Shown: in pieces, positions 51,299-59,936 of the stretch | How the letters are laid out: each line of letters opens with the position of its first letter | Numbering within the stretch: the stretch's first letter is position 1 | NCBI GenBank assembly: GCA_002030045.1 | Contig: LQBI01000001.1 | Location: 124,001 to 188,000 of the forward strand | From: Candidatus Aegiribacteria sp. MLS_C | GTDB taxonomy: Bacteria; Fermentibacterota; Fermentibacteria; Fermentibacterales; JCC-6 | Reading direction: 5' to 3' | DNA: 64,000 nt | Position numbers and translations under genes: made by a program | The notes under the pieces: model-generated | Databases searched by the model: none | Told to the model about the DNA's origin: nothing | The model's input: the letters and a program-made list of their open reading frames with translations, nothing else

Positions 51299-52521
51299 TA
51301 GCCATCGTGTTCGGCCTGGGCGTGATAGTGTTCTTCCACGAGATGGGCCACCTTGTTGCAGCAAAGCTGGTCGGACTGCCCGTTCCCAGATTCTCCATAG
51401 GCTTTCCGCCGCACGTTTTCAGGAAACGTCTGGGGGAGACCGAGTACTGTATCGGCGTGATACCCCTGGGAGGCTACTGCAAGGTCAACCTGGGCACCAC
51501 GGGCGAGCCGGTGGAGGGAGTGTCCTGGTTCAGGAGGGCCCTGGTGGCCTTCTCCGGACCCTTCTCCAACCTTATTCTGACTGCCGTCATACTGGTCACC
51601 ATATTCGGCATCGTGGGCTGGGACGTGGACATGGCGCCTCCGGTGGTGGGGAACCGGGACAACAGCCTGGGACTGGGTGTCGGGGATACCGTGCTCTCGG
51701 TGAACGGTGAGCCTGTGAACGATTATTACGGAATGCTCGAGATGATGTATACCCGGCCTTCCGGATCCCTTGCGGTGGGCACAGCTTCGGGACGGTCGAT
51801 CAGACAGTATTCGCTGAAGGGGGATTCGGTCCCCTTCCAGCCCATGGTCCCGGTTGTCATCGACGAGGCGATGATAGGTTTCCCGGCATACGAATCGGGT
51901 ATCAGGAGCGGCGACAGCGTCGTAGCGGTGAACGGAGAGCCGGTGAGGATATGGAGTGATTTCCAGTCCGTCATCGAACGCGGCGCCGGTGAACTCCGGA
52001 TCGACTTCTTCAGGGACGGAAGACCGGACACTGCCTGGGTCACTCCGGGTGTCTACGACGGAAGGAGACTCACTGGCGTCACAGTGGAGCTCCCTTCCAG
52101 AAGGGTCAGGCTCCCTATCTTCCAGGCATTATGGGAAGGTGTGAGATCGGCGGGAGAGGGGACGGTCTACGTGGTGACGACACTCTTCAGACTCTTCGGC
52201 AGGCCTTCTGAGCTGGCTGAAAGTTCCGGGGGCCCGATCTACGTGGCCGAGACGCTTGGCCAGCAGGCGAGATCGGGGCTTCCGAGCTACCTTTACACTC
52301 TTGCCAGCATCTCGCTGGCGATAATGATCTTCAACCTCCTCCCCATACCGGTCCTGGACGGCGGCCATATACTCATCCTGGTCCTGGAGGGCATCAGGGG
52401 CAGACCCATATCGAAAAGGACCGTACAGGTGATGCAGCAGACGGGGATGGTGATAATACTGCTGCTGTTCCTACTCATAGTCTTCAAGGACGTATCAAGG
52501 GTAATCACCAGGGTCAGGTAA
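51286..52521 (+). CDS. rseP: Site-2 protease RseP (M50)
   Basis: Intramembrane metalloprotease that cleaves anti-sigma factors and other membrane substrates. HEMGH at 18-22 with a second ligand region LLPIPVLDGGH, and two PDZ-like domains between (GLGVGDTVLSVNGEP and SGIRSGDSVVAVNGEP). 411 residues, four membrane helices. GTG 51286 lies inside the dxr end. The order frr-uppS-cdsA-dxr-rseP is the classical one; bamA does not follow here. Confidence 0.94.
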   Translation: MLSVIAIVFGLGVIVFFHEMGHLVAAKLVGLPVPRFSIGFPPHVFRKRLGETEYCIGVIPLGGYCKVNLGTTGEPVEGVSWFRRALVAFSGPFSNLILTAVILVTIFGIVGWDVDMAPPVVGNRDNSLGLGVGDTVLSVNGEPVNDYYGMLEMMYTRPSGSLAVGTASGRSIRQYSLKGDSVPFQPMVPVVIDEAMIGFPAYESGIRSGDSVVAVNGEPVRIWSDFQSVIERGAGELRIDFFRDGRPDTAWVTPGVYDGRRLTGVTVELPSRRVRLPIFQALWEGVRSAGEGTVYVVTTLFRLFGRPSELAESSGGPIYVAETLGQQARSGLPSYLYTLASISLAIMIFNLLPIPVLDGGHILILVLEGIRGRPISKRTVQVMQQTGMVIILLLFLLIVFKDVSRVITRVR

Positions 52522-52582
52522 CCACAGCGGGAACAGGGGCGTCCCTGGTCGGACCACGGCCCGTCTTGAAGAGCGGAACCCG

Positions 52583-52930
52583 TCAGAAGTCCCCGATCTC
52601 CTCCTCGGAGTATCCCTCGACCCCTTCCTGCCGGCAGGTGGGTTCGGGAGGCTCCAGTTTCGCCACGGTGTCGGAGATGCATCTGTAAAGGTAGGCCCAT
52701 GCTTCCGGACGGGGACGGCAGGAATCGACTATATCCTGTACCTCCTCAGGGGTGGGCTGCCGGGGTCTGAGGCTGTCACAAGGGCTCAGGACCGAGTACC
52801 TCGCTATCCACCCTGCGGCTGCGGCGAGTTCGTCCCGTTTTCCGGCGGACAGCCCGCTGTAGGAACCGGGCTCGTCGCAGGCTGTTGTTACTGTCAGCAA
52901 TGCAAGGGCGAAAACGGTTGTAGAACGCAC
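52583..52930 (-). CDS. Small lipoprotein, hypothetical
   Basis: A 115-residue leftward gene with signal peptide ending in a lipobox (LLTVTTAC, Cys18), then a helix-rich acidic region with several cysteines (SPCDSLR, VDSCRPRP, LYRCISD, PTCRQE) that could form disulfides. GTG start four bases after AGGAG on the minus strand. Divergent from the next gene across 76 bases that hold an inverted repeat. No family recognised. Confidence 0.6.
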   Translation of the reverse strand: MRSTTVFALALLTVTTACDEPGSYSGLSAGKRDELAAAAGWIARYSVLSPCDSLRPRQPTPEEVQDIVDSCRPRPEAWAYLYRCISDTVAKLEPPEPTCRQEGVEGYSEEEIGDF

Positions 52931-52967
52931 TATACTCCTGTTCGATGTGGAACCGTGGCAGTATAGT
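52929..52967. promoter_or_regulatory. Inverted repeat in divergent intergenic region
   Basis: ACTATACT (52929-52936) and AGTATAGT (52960-52967) are perfect inverted copies, 31 bases centre to centre. The right arm holds TATAGT, a plausible -10 for the rightward gene, and the left arm overlaps the GTG and ribosome site of the leftward lipoprotein. Two operator half-sites about three helical turns apart is one reading. Confidence 0.5.
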
Positions 52968-53006
52968 CGAACTATTGCTCACTGAAAAGCCTTCACTGGA
53001 GGTCCG

Positions 53007-56000
53007 ATGAAAAAGGCACTGCTTCTGCTGCTTCCCGCTGTGTTTTCCCTGTGTACGGCTACCGGCTACGGACGCAACAAGGTACAGGTCGAGCGGGAAG
53101 ACTGGTGGGAGATCCGTGGAAGTCATTTCACCATTTACTTCCCCGTCGGCGGCGAAGTGCCAGCCGAGACCCTGCTGGTTCACACGGAGAGGGAACTCGC
53201 CGAACTCTCCGAGGAGTTCGGCTACATGCCCGAGGACCCGATTCCCATGATCCTCTACGTATCGCCCGGGACATTCAGGCAGACGGATATCAACCCATAC
53301 GAGATCTCCCAGACGGTGGGCGGATTCACGGAGTTCTACAAGGGCAGGGTAGTCGTCCCCTTCACCGGATACTGGTCCGAGTTCCGCCACGTGGTCTCAC
53401 ACGAGATAAACCATGCCTACATCTACGACATGCTCTACAGGCGGTCCCTCCTGAACATAATCACCGGAGGGACACCCCTGTGGATGATGGAGGGGCTGGC
53501 GGAGTACACTTCGCTGGGCTGGGACGCTGCATCCGAGGCCGAGTTCAGGGACATGGTCATCGCCAATCAGATAGTGCCGATAGATCAGCTGTCACGAAGG
53601 TCCGACTACCTGGTCTACAGGGAGGGACAGGCAATTTACCACTTCATCGTTGAGAGGTACGGCAGGGAGAAGTACAGGGAGTTCGTCAGGCATATCAATG
53701 CCAGGGCAGCCAGTGATTACGCTTCCAGGGACATGAGTTCGGACTCCGGAGTGCGCAGGGGTTCCGGCGACCCCTTCAAAGCTGTCTTCGGCATGTCCGT
53801 GGAGCAGTTCAGCGAGAAGTTCATGGAATGGGCCAGGGAGACCTACTGGTCGGAACTGGCCTGCCGGGAGAGTCCAGGTGACATCGGGAACGCACTGTAC
53901 AGGGATGAAGAGAGGGTGGCACAGCTGAACACGGTCATCTCTAGCGATGGTCGGCTGATCGCCGGGGTGGAGTACCACCACGCTCATTTCGCTGTCACGG
54001 TCAGGTCCGCTATTACCGGAGAGGTAGAGGAGAGGCCCTTCGTATCGGGAGGGATCCAAGATGCTTCGGTCTCGCCGCTCTACCGCGTCTGCAGTTTCTC
54101 CCCCTCAGGGGATTCACTCGCCGTGGCAGTTCAGTACTTAAGGGGCGACAGGCTGCGAATATGCTCCGACGGTCGGCACGAAGACCTTCCCTTTGAGATG
54201 GACATAATCAGGGATCCGTCATGGTCCTCCGACGGAAGGTATGTCACCTTCGCCGGAATGGTGGACGGCATTCTGGACATCTACCTCTGGGACCTTCAGC
54301 AACACGCACTGAGCAGGGTGAGCGACGACATACGGGGAGAGAGGGACCTCTCATGGAGCGATGGAGGTATCCTATGCGCGGTGGAGGAAGGCCCGAATAA
54401 GACCTGCGTACTGGAATACGGTATCGACGGCACTTTCAGGACCCTTCTGGAGGATACGTCAGAGGTGAGATATCCGATGCACACGGATGACGGTATCGTA
54501 ATCCTCTCCAACAGGGAAGGCTATCCCGACCTCTACCTTCTGGACGAGGATTCGGGAGACCTGAACCGGCTGACTGCGCTGTACAGGACGATAGAATCCC
54601 CCTCCATGGCAGATTCCTCGCGCATCATGACCTTCGTCTCCAGCGACTGGAGCGGGATGGGAGTATACCTGGGCTACGACGTCACGGACAGGAGGGTGGT
54701 TGAATGCTCCCCGGGCAGCTACGATGTCTCAAGTACAGGCGAGGATGAACGTCGGGCATCACCTCCCGGGGTCCTGCCGGAACCCGGCCGGGAAGCGGGT
54801 CTCGAAGGGTCCCGGACGGACACGGGAACACCGGTCTCCGCCGGCGTGGCACCGGCTGGAATAGCTGAGGATGAGATCCACGGGGTGGAAGCCGCCGAAG
54901 GGGTCCATACCAGGACAGAACCATGGCAGGGTCTTGGGGGGAACGGCTCCAGCTTAAGCATGGCACCCTACTCCCCGAGACTTTCGGTCGACTACGCAAG
55001 TGCCATGGCCTCCTATGACTCCTATCTCGGAATAGCCGGCTATACGCAGATCATCCTGAGCGACATCCTGGCGCAGCATCAGGTTGTCGTGAACACGAAC
55101 CTGAACGGGAGCAGTCTGAGCGACGTGGACATCGCTCTTCTTTACGGATACCTGCCGAACCGGACGGACTACATCTTCGGCCTGATGAGGGAATCATACA
55201 GGTACATCTTCAAGTTCTCAGACGGGCACTACGAAGAGGTGAGGGACGTCGACATGGGCGGTTTCGCGCAGGCCCGGTATCCCTTCAGCCCCTCCTTCAG
55301 GCTCAGCGGTACGATTGGATACAGGAAGCTGAGCAGGACCGGTACGTGGAATTCGACCGCCGACGTTGACGAGGACATATTCTCGATCGAGGGTGGACTG
55401 GTGTTCGATAACGCCCTGTGGGGTGCGGTCGGTCCCAGGGTAGGAAGCAGGCTGAGCCTTGCGGGAGAGTACGCTCCCCCCATCTCCGGTTCGGCGGACT
55501 ACTTCACGCTTCTGATGGACCTCAGGCATTACCTCTGGGTCTCCTCCAGGGTGACGCTCGCCGCCAGGCTGGCCCTCGGTTCCAGCTGGGGATCCGACGG
55601 GCAGGTGTTCTTCCTGGGCGGCGCCATTCCGCATAGACTGCTCTGGGGAGAGGTGGACACGATAAACGAGCTGCTCGGTTTCTACACCAACTACGGGGAC
55701 ATGCTGAGGGGATACGACTACGCCAGCGTTCAGGGAAGGAGATACGGGATCCTGAGCCTGGAGATGAGGGTGCCCTTCGTGAACACCCTTGCCCTGGATG
55801 CTCCTCTGCCCATCACCATCACCAACGGCAGGGGCGCCTTCTTCATTGACCTCGGGACCGCCTTCAACGAATTCGACAGTTTCCGCGGGGTCTCCACCGA
55901 CGGCGGCTTCCATCTTCAGGACCTGAAGCTGGGCATCGGTCTCGGATACAGGTTCAACCTGGGGTATTTCCTTCTCAAGCATGACATAGCCTGGAATACG

Positions 56001-56060
56001 GACCTCAGGGGCATCTCGCAGAGGCCCGCGCACTACTTCACTCTCGGAGCGGAGTTCTGA
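53007..56060 (+). CDS. Metallopeptidase-TolB-like protein with C-terminal outer-membrane barrel
   Basis: A 1017-residue exported protein. After a signal peptide, residues 35-270 resemble peptidase MA-like gluzincins: HEINH at 132-136 and a third ligand in EGLAEY (162-167). Residues 300-580 have WD40/TolB-like strands (SPSGDSLAV, SWSSDGRYVTF, ILSNREGYPDLYL). After a variable linker, 660-1017 is beta-rich and ends in aromatic EF, like a BamA/surface-antigen barrel. Active-site residues are intact. It may process proteins at the cell surface. GGAGG precedes the ATG. Confidence 0.8.
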   Translation: MKKALLLLLPAVFSLCTATGYGRNKVQVEREDWWEIRGSHFTIYFPVGGEVPAETLLVHTERELAELSEEFGYMPEDPIPMILYVSPGTFRQTDINPYEISQTVGGFTEFYKGRVVVPFTGYWSEFRHVVSHEINHAYIYDMLYRRSLLNIITGGTPLWMMEGLAEYTSLGWDAASEAEFRDMVIANQIVPIDQLSRRSDYLVYREGQAIYHFIVERYGREKYREFVRHINARAASDYASRDMSSDSGVRRGSGDPFKAVFGMSVEQFSEKFMEWARETYWSELACRESPGDIGNALYRDEERVAQLNTVISSDGRLIAGVEYHHAHFAVTVRSAITGEVEERPFVSGGIQDASVSPLYRVCSFSPSGDSLAVAVQYLRGDRLRICSDGRHEDLPFEMDIIRDPSWSSDGRYVTFAGMVDGILDIYLWDLQQHALSRVSDDIRGERDLSWSDGGILCAVEEGPNKTCVLEYGIDGTFRTLLEDTSEVRYPMHTDDGIVILSNREGYPDLYLLDEDSGDLNRLTALYRTIESPSMADSSRIMTFVSSDWSGMGVYLGYDVTDRRVVECSPGSYDVSSTGEDERRASPPGVLPEPGREAGLEGSRTDTGTPVSAGVAPAGIAEDEIHGVEAAEGVHTRTEPWQGLGGNGSSLSMAPYSPRLSVDYASAMASYDSYLGIAGYTQIILSDILAQHQVVVNTNLNGSSLSDVDIALLYGYLPNRTDYIFGLMRESYRYIFKFSDGHYEEVRDVDMGGFAQARYPFSPSFRLSGTIGYRKLSRTGTWNSTADVDEDIFSIEGGLVFDNALWGAVGPRVGSRLSLAGEYAPPISGSADYFTLLMDLRHYLWVSSRVTLAARLALGSSWGSDGQVFFLGGAIPHRLLWGEVDTINELLGFYTNYGDMLRGYDYASVQGRRYGILSLEMRVPFVNTLALDAPLPITITNGRGAFFIDLGTAFNEFDSFRGVSTDGGFHLQDLKLGIGLGYRFNLGYFLLKHDIAWNTDLRGISQRPAHYFTLGAEF

Positions 56061-56145
56061 TGACGGTAGCCGGGATCGTCCGGGGATAGCGTATATTCCG
56101 GCATAAGGACAGCAGCACTGAAGGAACAATCGAAGGAGAACCGGT

Positions 56146-57006
56146 TTGAAAGCCATATTCTTCATGCTCGCGACAGTATCCGCAGCCTTCGCATGGACAT
56201 GCCCGGCCTGCGGCACCGTGTTCGAAGGGGAGTTCTGTCCCGAATGCGGTCTGATAAGTCCGCCGGAAGGGATGACCTTCATACCGGCGTGTTCAGTCAG
56301 CGTTGACGGGAACATGGTCCATGTCCCGGCCTTCTTCATAGACAGCGAGCCGGTAAGCTCCCGGAGCATGCTCAGCTGGCTATCGTCGGAGATAACGCAT
56401 CTTGACCAGGTCCACGTGTATCTCACGGGGCAGGCTGAACTGCTGATGCCCGGTGAGAACATCGGCGAAGAGTTCCGTGACGTTGTGTTCGTCAGGTACA
56501 CGCCCTGGGTGGTCTACCGCGACATGCAGGGAGGGGTCGAGGGCATAACGGTACAGACCGGCTGCTTCGACAATCCTGCCAACGCCGTCACTTTCGACGC
56601 AGCAGGCCTCTATCTGGGCGACAACGGGAAGAGACTCCCCACGGAGGCCGAACTCACAGCCGCGATCTCGGCCGGCGCCGCCGGTTACGTAGATACCTGG
56701 GATGTGGTCAGCGCCTACTCGGATTTCATCTCCATGACACTTTCTTCCATTATCGGCGTTCCTCCTGCAGGACTTGCCATGTTCAGCGAGAACCTGGACC
56801 CGAGGGAACGCATAATGTGGGAATGGACCGCTGACGCCTGGGGTCAGCAGGCGGGAGCGCCTTCCGATGCCGTATCACCCTACGCGGTGATCTTGAAGCC
56901 CCTGGATCCCGTCGTGAGGGGAACGGGCATGCGTGAGTACGGGTACTTCAATGTAATCTTCAGGGGAGTGGTGGCGCTTCCCTGGTACCAAGGGAACCGT
57001 AGCTGA
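56146..57006 (+). CDS. Exported zinc-ribbon protein with FGE-sulfatase-like domain
   Basis: 286 residues from TTG 56146 (AAGGAG seven bases upstream). A signal peptide is followed by a zinc ribbon (CPACGTVFEGEFCPECG, residues 19-35) and a formylglycine-generating-enzyme-like domain: GKRLPTEAEL, WEWTADAWG and NVIFRGVVAL. The domain is divergent and no paired catalytic cysteines near the C-terminus are evident, so it is probably a binding fold rather than an active FGE. Next comes lpoB. Confidence 0.65.
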   Translation: MKAIFFMLATVSAAFAWTCPACGTVFEGEFCPECGLISPPEGMTFIPACSVSVDGNMVHVPAFFIDSEPVSSRSMLSWLSSEITHLDQVHVYLTGQAELLMPGENIGEEFRDVVFVRYTPWVVYRDMQGGVEGITVQTGCFDNPANAVTFDAAGLYLGDNGKRLPTEAELTAAISAGAAGYVDTWDVVSAYSDFISMTLSSIIGVPPAGLAMFSENLDPRERIMWEWTADAWGQQAGAPSDAVSPYAVILKPLDPVVRGTGMREYGYFNVIFRGVVALPWYQGNRS

Positions 57007-57027
57007 AAAAGAAGTGGAGACGAGTAT

Positions 57028-57624
57028 ATGAGATATTTCACCGCTATCATCGCCACTGCGGCGCTTGCGGTGCTCATGGCGTCCTGTGGCGGACGTGAGG
57101 TAACAAGGACCGATCCCGGCACGGTGACCGATCTCAGCGGTTACTGGAACGATACCGATGCCCGGATGGTGGCCGACTCCATGGTATCCCAGTGCCTTGA
57201 CGGCAGGTGGCTGACGGATCACGGGGCTTCCCGCGGAGACCGACCGGCCACACCGGTGATCGTAGTGGGGGGCATCTACAACGAGAGTTCGGAACATATC
57301 AATACCGACCTGTTCATGAACGAGATCGAGCGTTCCCTTCTGGAGTCGGGAGAGGTCCAGATCGCCGCCGGCGGGTCCAGCAGGGAGGAGATAAGGGACG
57401 AGAGGTACCAGCAGGGCATTTTTGCCTCTCCCGAGTCGGCGGCGGAGTTCGGACGCGAGATCGGTGCAGATTTCGTCATGACAGGCGACATCGGCTCCAT
57501 CGTGGACGAGGAGGGAGACACCAGGAGCATCTACTACCAGGTGAGCCTTGAGCTGGTGGATGTTGAAACGGCCCTGAAAGCATGGATGGGCAGCCTCGAG
57601 ATCAAGAAGATCATCGAGTGGTAG
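57028..57624 (+). CDS. lpoB: LpoB-like lipoprotein
   Basis: 198 residues, lipobox VLMASC (Cys20), then an LpoB domain: TPVIVVGGIYNESSEHI, FMNEIERSLLESGEV and FVMTGDIGSI. In E. coli LpoB activates the peptidoglycan synthase PBP1b from the outer membrane. In many Gram-negatives this gene is next to a COG3014-type TPR lipoprotein, exactly as found downstream. GTGGAGA is the ribosome site. Confidence 0.88.
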   Translation: MRYFTAIIATAALAVLMASCGGREVTRTDPGTVTDLSGYWNDTDARMVADSMVSQCLDGRWLTDHGASRGDRPATPVIVVGGIYNESSEHINTDLFMNEIERSLLESGEVQIAAGGSSREEIRDERYQQGIFASPESAAEFGREIGADFVMTGDIGSIVDEEGDTRSIYYQVSLELVDVETALKAWMGSLEIKKIIEW

Positions 57625-57664
57625 AAAAGGGGTCCAGTCTCCTCTGGCGAAGGCTGAACACCGG

Positions 57665-58999
57665 ATGAATAACCCCTTTGCAGGGAAACGCCTCCTGATG
57701 ACCTTCGGGACGGTGCTTGCCTTGATCGTATCTGCATCCTGCGCAACTAGCTACACGGGCGATATGCGGCGTGTCACCTCCGAGCTCAGGAACAACGATC
57801 CGGACCAGGCACTGGAGGAGTTCCGGCGGACCTTCAGCGATTCAACGGGAAGGGATCGCCTCCTCTACCTCATGGAACTTGGCAACCTGCTCAGGCTGGC
57901 AGGCGAATACGGCCAGGCTGGAAGTGTCCTTCTTCAGGCCGACCGCCTGAGCGACCGGCAGCGGGGAGTGGATCTGGGTCAGCAGGTGGGATCCTTCCTG
58001 ACAAGCGATACGGCGCTGGAATTCAGGGGTGCGGACTACGAGAAGGTAATGATAAACTACTGTCTTGCGGTCTGCTACGCTGCACAGGGCAACATGGAGG
58101 ATGCCCTGGTGGAGTGTCGAAGGGTCAACGACAAGCTCAGGGCTCTTAACGTGAACTACGAGGACAATCCCAACCGCTACAGGGACGACGCCTTCGTGCG
58201 GTACTTCATGGGAGTGCTGTTCGAGAAGGCGGGAGACCTGAACAACGCGCTCGTCGCTTACAGGAACAGCGTATCCGTCTACGATTCGGACTACGGGGAA
58301 TACTACGGGCTGCCGGCCCCGGACAGGGTCAGGGCCGACGTTCTCAGACTGTCCAGCCGGCTTGGAATGCAGTCGGTATACAGTGAGTACGCATCCGATT
58401 GGCCTGATGTGGAATGGGAGGGACTTGGCCCCGACGTCGAACGGGGAGAGCTGGTGGTGATCATGGAGGTGGGACTGATCCCGCCCAGGCAGGAGAGGAC
58501 CAGCACTTTCATGGTCGATGACAGGGTCTACAGGATCGCTCTCCCTGCCATCCCCGGAGGGAGTAGGGTCAGGAGCAGCCTGGTGGTCAGTTCGGGAAGC
58601 AGTGTGTCCTCCGGTTTCCTGACGGAGGACCTGACCGGGATCGCCAGGAAGAACCTGGAGGACCATGCCGGCAGGGACGTGGCAAGGGCAGTGGCAAGGC
58701 TGGCGGTCAAGGCCGGCGTAAGCGAGGCCGGTGAGGAGATCGTCGAAGAATTGACAGAAGAGGGGAGCGGTATCGCCAGGTTCACCGGTCTGGTTCTAAG
58801 CATCTTTGGTGCGGCAACGGAGCAGGCCGACCTCAGAGCATGGCTCACGCTTCCCTCACAGATATACGTGGCCCGTATCGCCCTTCCCGCCGGCGAACAT
58901 CCCGTGAACGTCTCGCTCGACGGCAGGACCGTCTACAGTACAGGATCCATGCCGATAGAAGCGGGTGGTATCGAGCTGCTCTTCCTCAGGGATCAATGA
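57665..58999 (+). CDS. COG3014-like TPR lipoprotein
   Basis: 444 residues with lipobox VSASC (Cys26). TPR-like helices occur over residues 40-225 (NYCLAVCYAAQGNMEDAL, FMGVLFEKAGDLNNALVAY), followed by a domain with VVIMEVGLIPPRQE, and a C-terminal beta region ending LPAGEHPVNVSLDGR. COG3014 proteins accompany LpoB in other genomes and are thought to belong to the envelope, role unknown. Forty bases separate the two genes. Confidence 0.8.
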   Translation: MNNPFAGKRLLMTFGTVLALIVSASCATSYTGDMRRVTSELRNNDPDQALEEFRRTFSDSTGRDRLLYLMELGNLLRLAGEYGQAGSVLLQADRLSDRQRGVDLGQQVGSFLTSDTALEFRGADYEKVMINYCLAVCYAAQGNMEDALVECRRVNDKLRALNVNYEDNPNRYRDDAFVRYFMGVLFEKAGDLNNALVAYRNSVSVYDSDYGEYYGLPAPDRVRADVLRLSSRLGMQSVYSEYASDWPDVEWEGLGPDVERGELVVIMEVGLIPPRQERTSTFMVDDRVYRIALPAIPGGSRVRSSLVVSSGSSVSSGFLTEDLTGIARKNLEDHAGRDVARAVARLAVKAGVSEAGEEIVEELTEEGSGIARFTGLVLSIFGAATEQADLRAWLTLPSQIYVARIALPAGEHPVNVSLDGRTVYSTGSMPIEAGGIELLFLRDQ

Positions 59000-59002
59000 T
59001 CC

Positions 59003-59656
59003 ATGGACAGACGCACTCTGGCCTCCATGATAGACCATACCCAGCTCAGACCGGATGCCGGGAGATCTGATATCGAGCGGCTTTGCAGGCAGACGCTTGA
59101 GTACGGTTTCGCCGCAGCCTGCGTCAACCCTCTATGGGTTTCCCTGGCTTCGGACCTGCTCAGGAACGGGAGCCCGCTGGTCTGCTCCGTGATCGGTTTT
59201 CCCCTGGGAGCATCGGTCACAATGGCCGATGAAGCTTCCCGGGCGTTGGACAATGGCGCCGGTGAGCTTGACATGGTCATTCCCCTGGGTCTGCTGAAGA
59301 GCGGAATGACCAACGAGGCTGCGAAGACCATCGAAGAAGTAGTGAAGGCCTCTTCCGGAGTGCCGGTGAAGGTCATACTGGAGACCTGCCTGCTCACAGA
59401 CGGGGAAAAGGTCATCGGCTGCAGGCTGGCGATGGATGCAGGAGCTTCATGGGTAAAGACCTCCACCGGATTCGGCGGCGGAGGGGCCACTGTCGAGGAT
59501 GTCGCCCTGATGAGGAGCGTTGTGGGAGAGAAGCTGGGGGTAAAGGCATCCGGCGGTATAGGTACCCTCGAGAAGGCGCTGTCGATGATAGAGGCGGGAG
59601 CAGGCCGCCTCGGCTGCAGCAGAAGCGTTCAGATAATCGAGTCGATCAGAGAATGA
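59003..59656 (+). CDS. deoC: Deoxyribose-phosphate aldolase
   Basis: Splits deoxyribose 5-phosphate to glyceraldehyde 3-phosphate and acetaldehyde. MIDHTQLRPDA, VKVILETCLLTD, the Schiff-base Lys in WVKTSTGFGGGG and VKASGGIG are intact; 217 residues. It starts three bases after the TPR lipoprotein. It is one of three pentose-related genes near this end, with the two transketolase subunits. Confidence 0.95.
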   Translation: MDRRTLASMIDHTQLRPDAGRSDIERLCRQTLEYGFAAACVNPLWVSLASDLLRNGSPLVCSVIGFPLGASVTMADEASRALDNGAGELDMVIPLGLLKSGMTNEAAKTIEEVVKASSGVPVKVILETCLLTDGEKVIGCRLAMDAGASWVKTSTGFGGGGATVEDVALMRSVVGEKLGVKASGGIGTLEKALSMIEAGAGRLGCSRSVQIIESIRE

Positions 59657-59682
59657 CCCCCGGAAAGTTCCTGGAAATTAGT

Positions 59683-59715
59683 GCAGGCAACCGGAGGGGT
59701 CAACCGGTTGCCTGC
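59683..59715. other. Perfect 12-bp hairpin
   Basis: GCAGGCAACCGG (59683-59694) pairs exactly with CCGGTTGCCTGC (59704-59715) around a nine-base loop. It lies 26 bases after deoC and downstream of the leftward 29-residue frame, so it could end either transcript, although there is no T-run on either side. Confidence 0.55.
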
Positions 59716-59763
59716 CTGTGCCCTGGACTACATTCGGTTCTCTACGGCCGGTCAGGGAGGGGG

Positions 59764-59853
59764 TCAGACCGGCAGTACGATGAGAGCGAATGCTGGCAGG
59801 ATCAGCGCTTCGACAGCGAGGATCAGCCAGTTTTTCAGTCCAGGTCTTTGCAT
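59764..59853 (-). CDS. 29-residue hydrophobic peptide, possible small membrane protein
   Basis: On the minus strand ATG 59853 opens a 29-codon frame ending at 59764. It encodes a short polar start (MQRPGLKNW) and one hydrophobic helix with a single Glu (LILAVEALILPAFALIVL). AAGGAG lies eight bases before the ATG, an excellent ribosome site. It sits alone in a 280-base gap, with the 12-bp hairpin downstream of it. No family recognised; a single-pass membrane regulator or a type I toxin-like peptide are both possible. Confidence 0.5.
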   Translation of the reverse strand: MQRPGLKNWLILAVEALILPAFALIVLPV

Positions 59854-59936
59854 TTCACTATCTCCTTGCGCATTCAAACTCTCAACCGAACACTTATTCC
59901 AGAAGCAAGAAGTTTACCAGAAAAAAGGGACGACCC

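Noticed and set aside
55218-56501. 427-codon leftward frame across the barrel protein and FGE-like gene
   Set aside because: Spans the intergenic region and two well supported genes in antisense; no motif or ribosome site.
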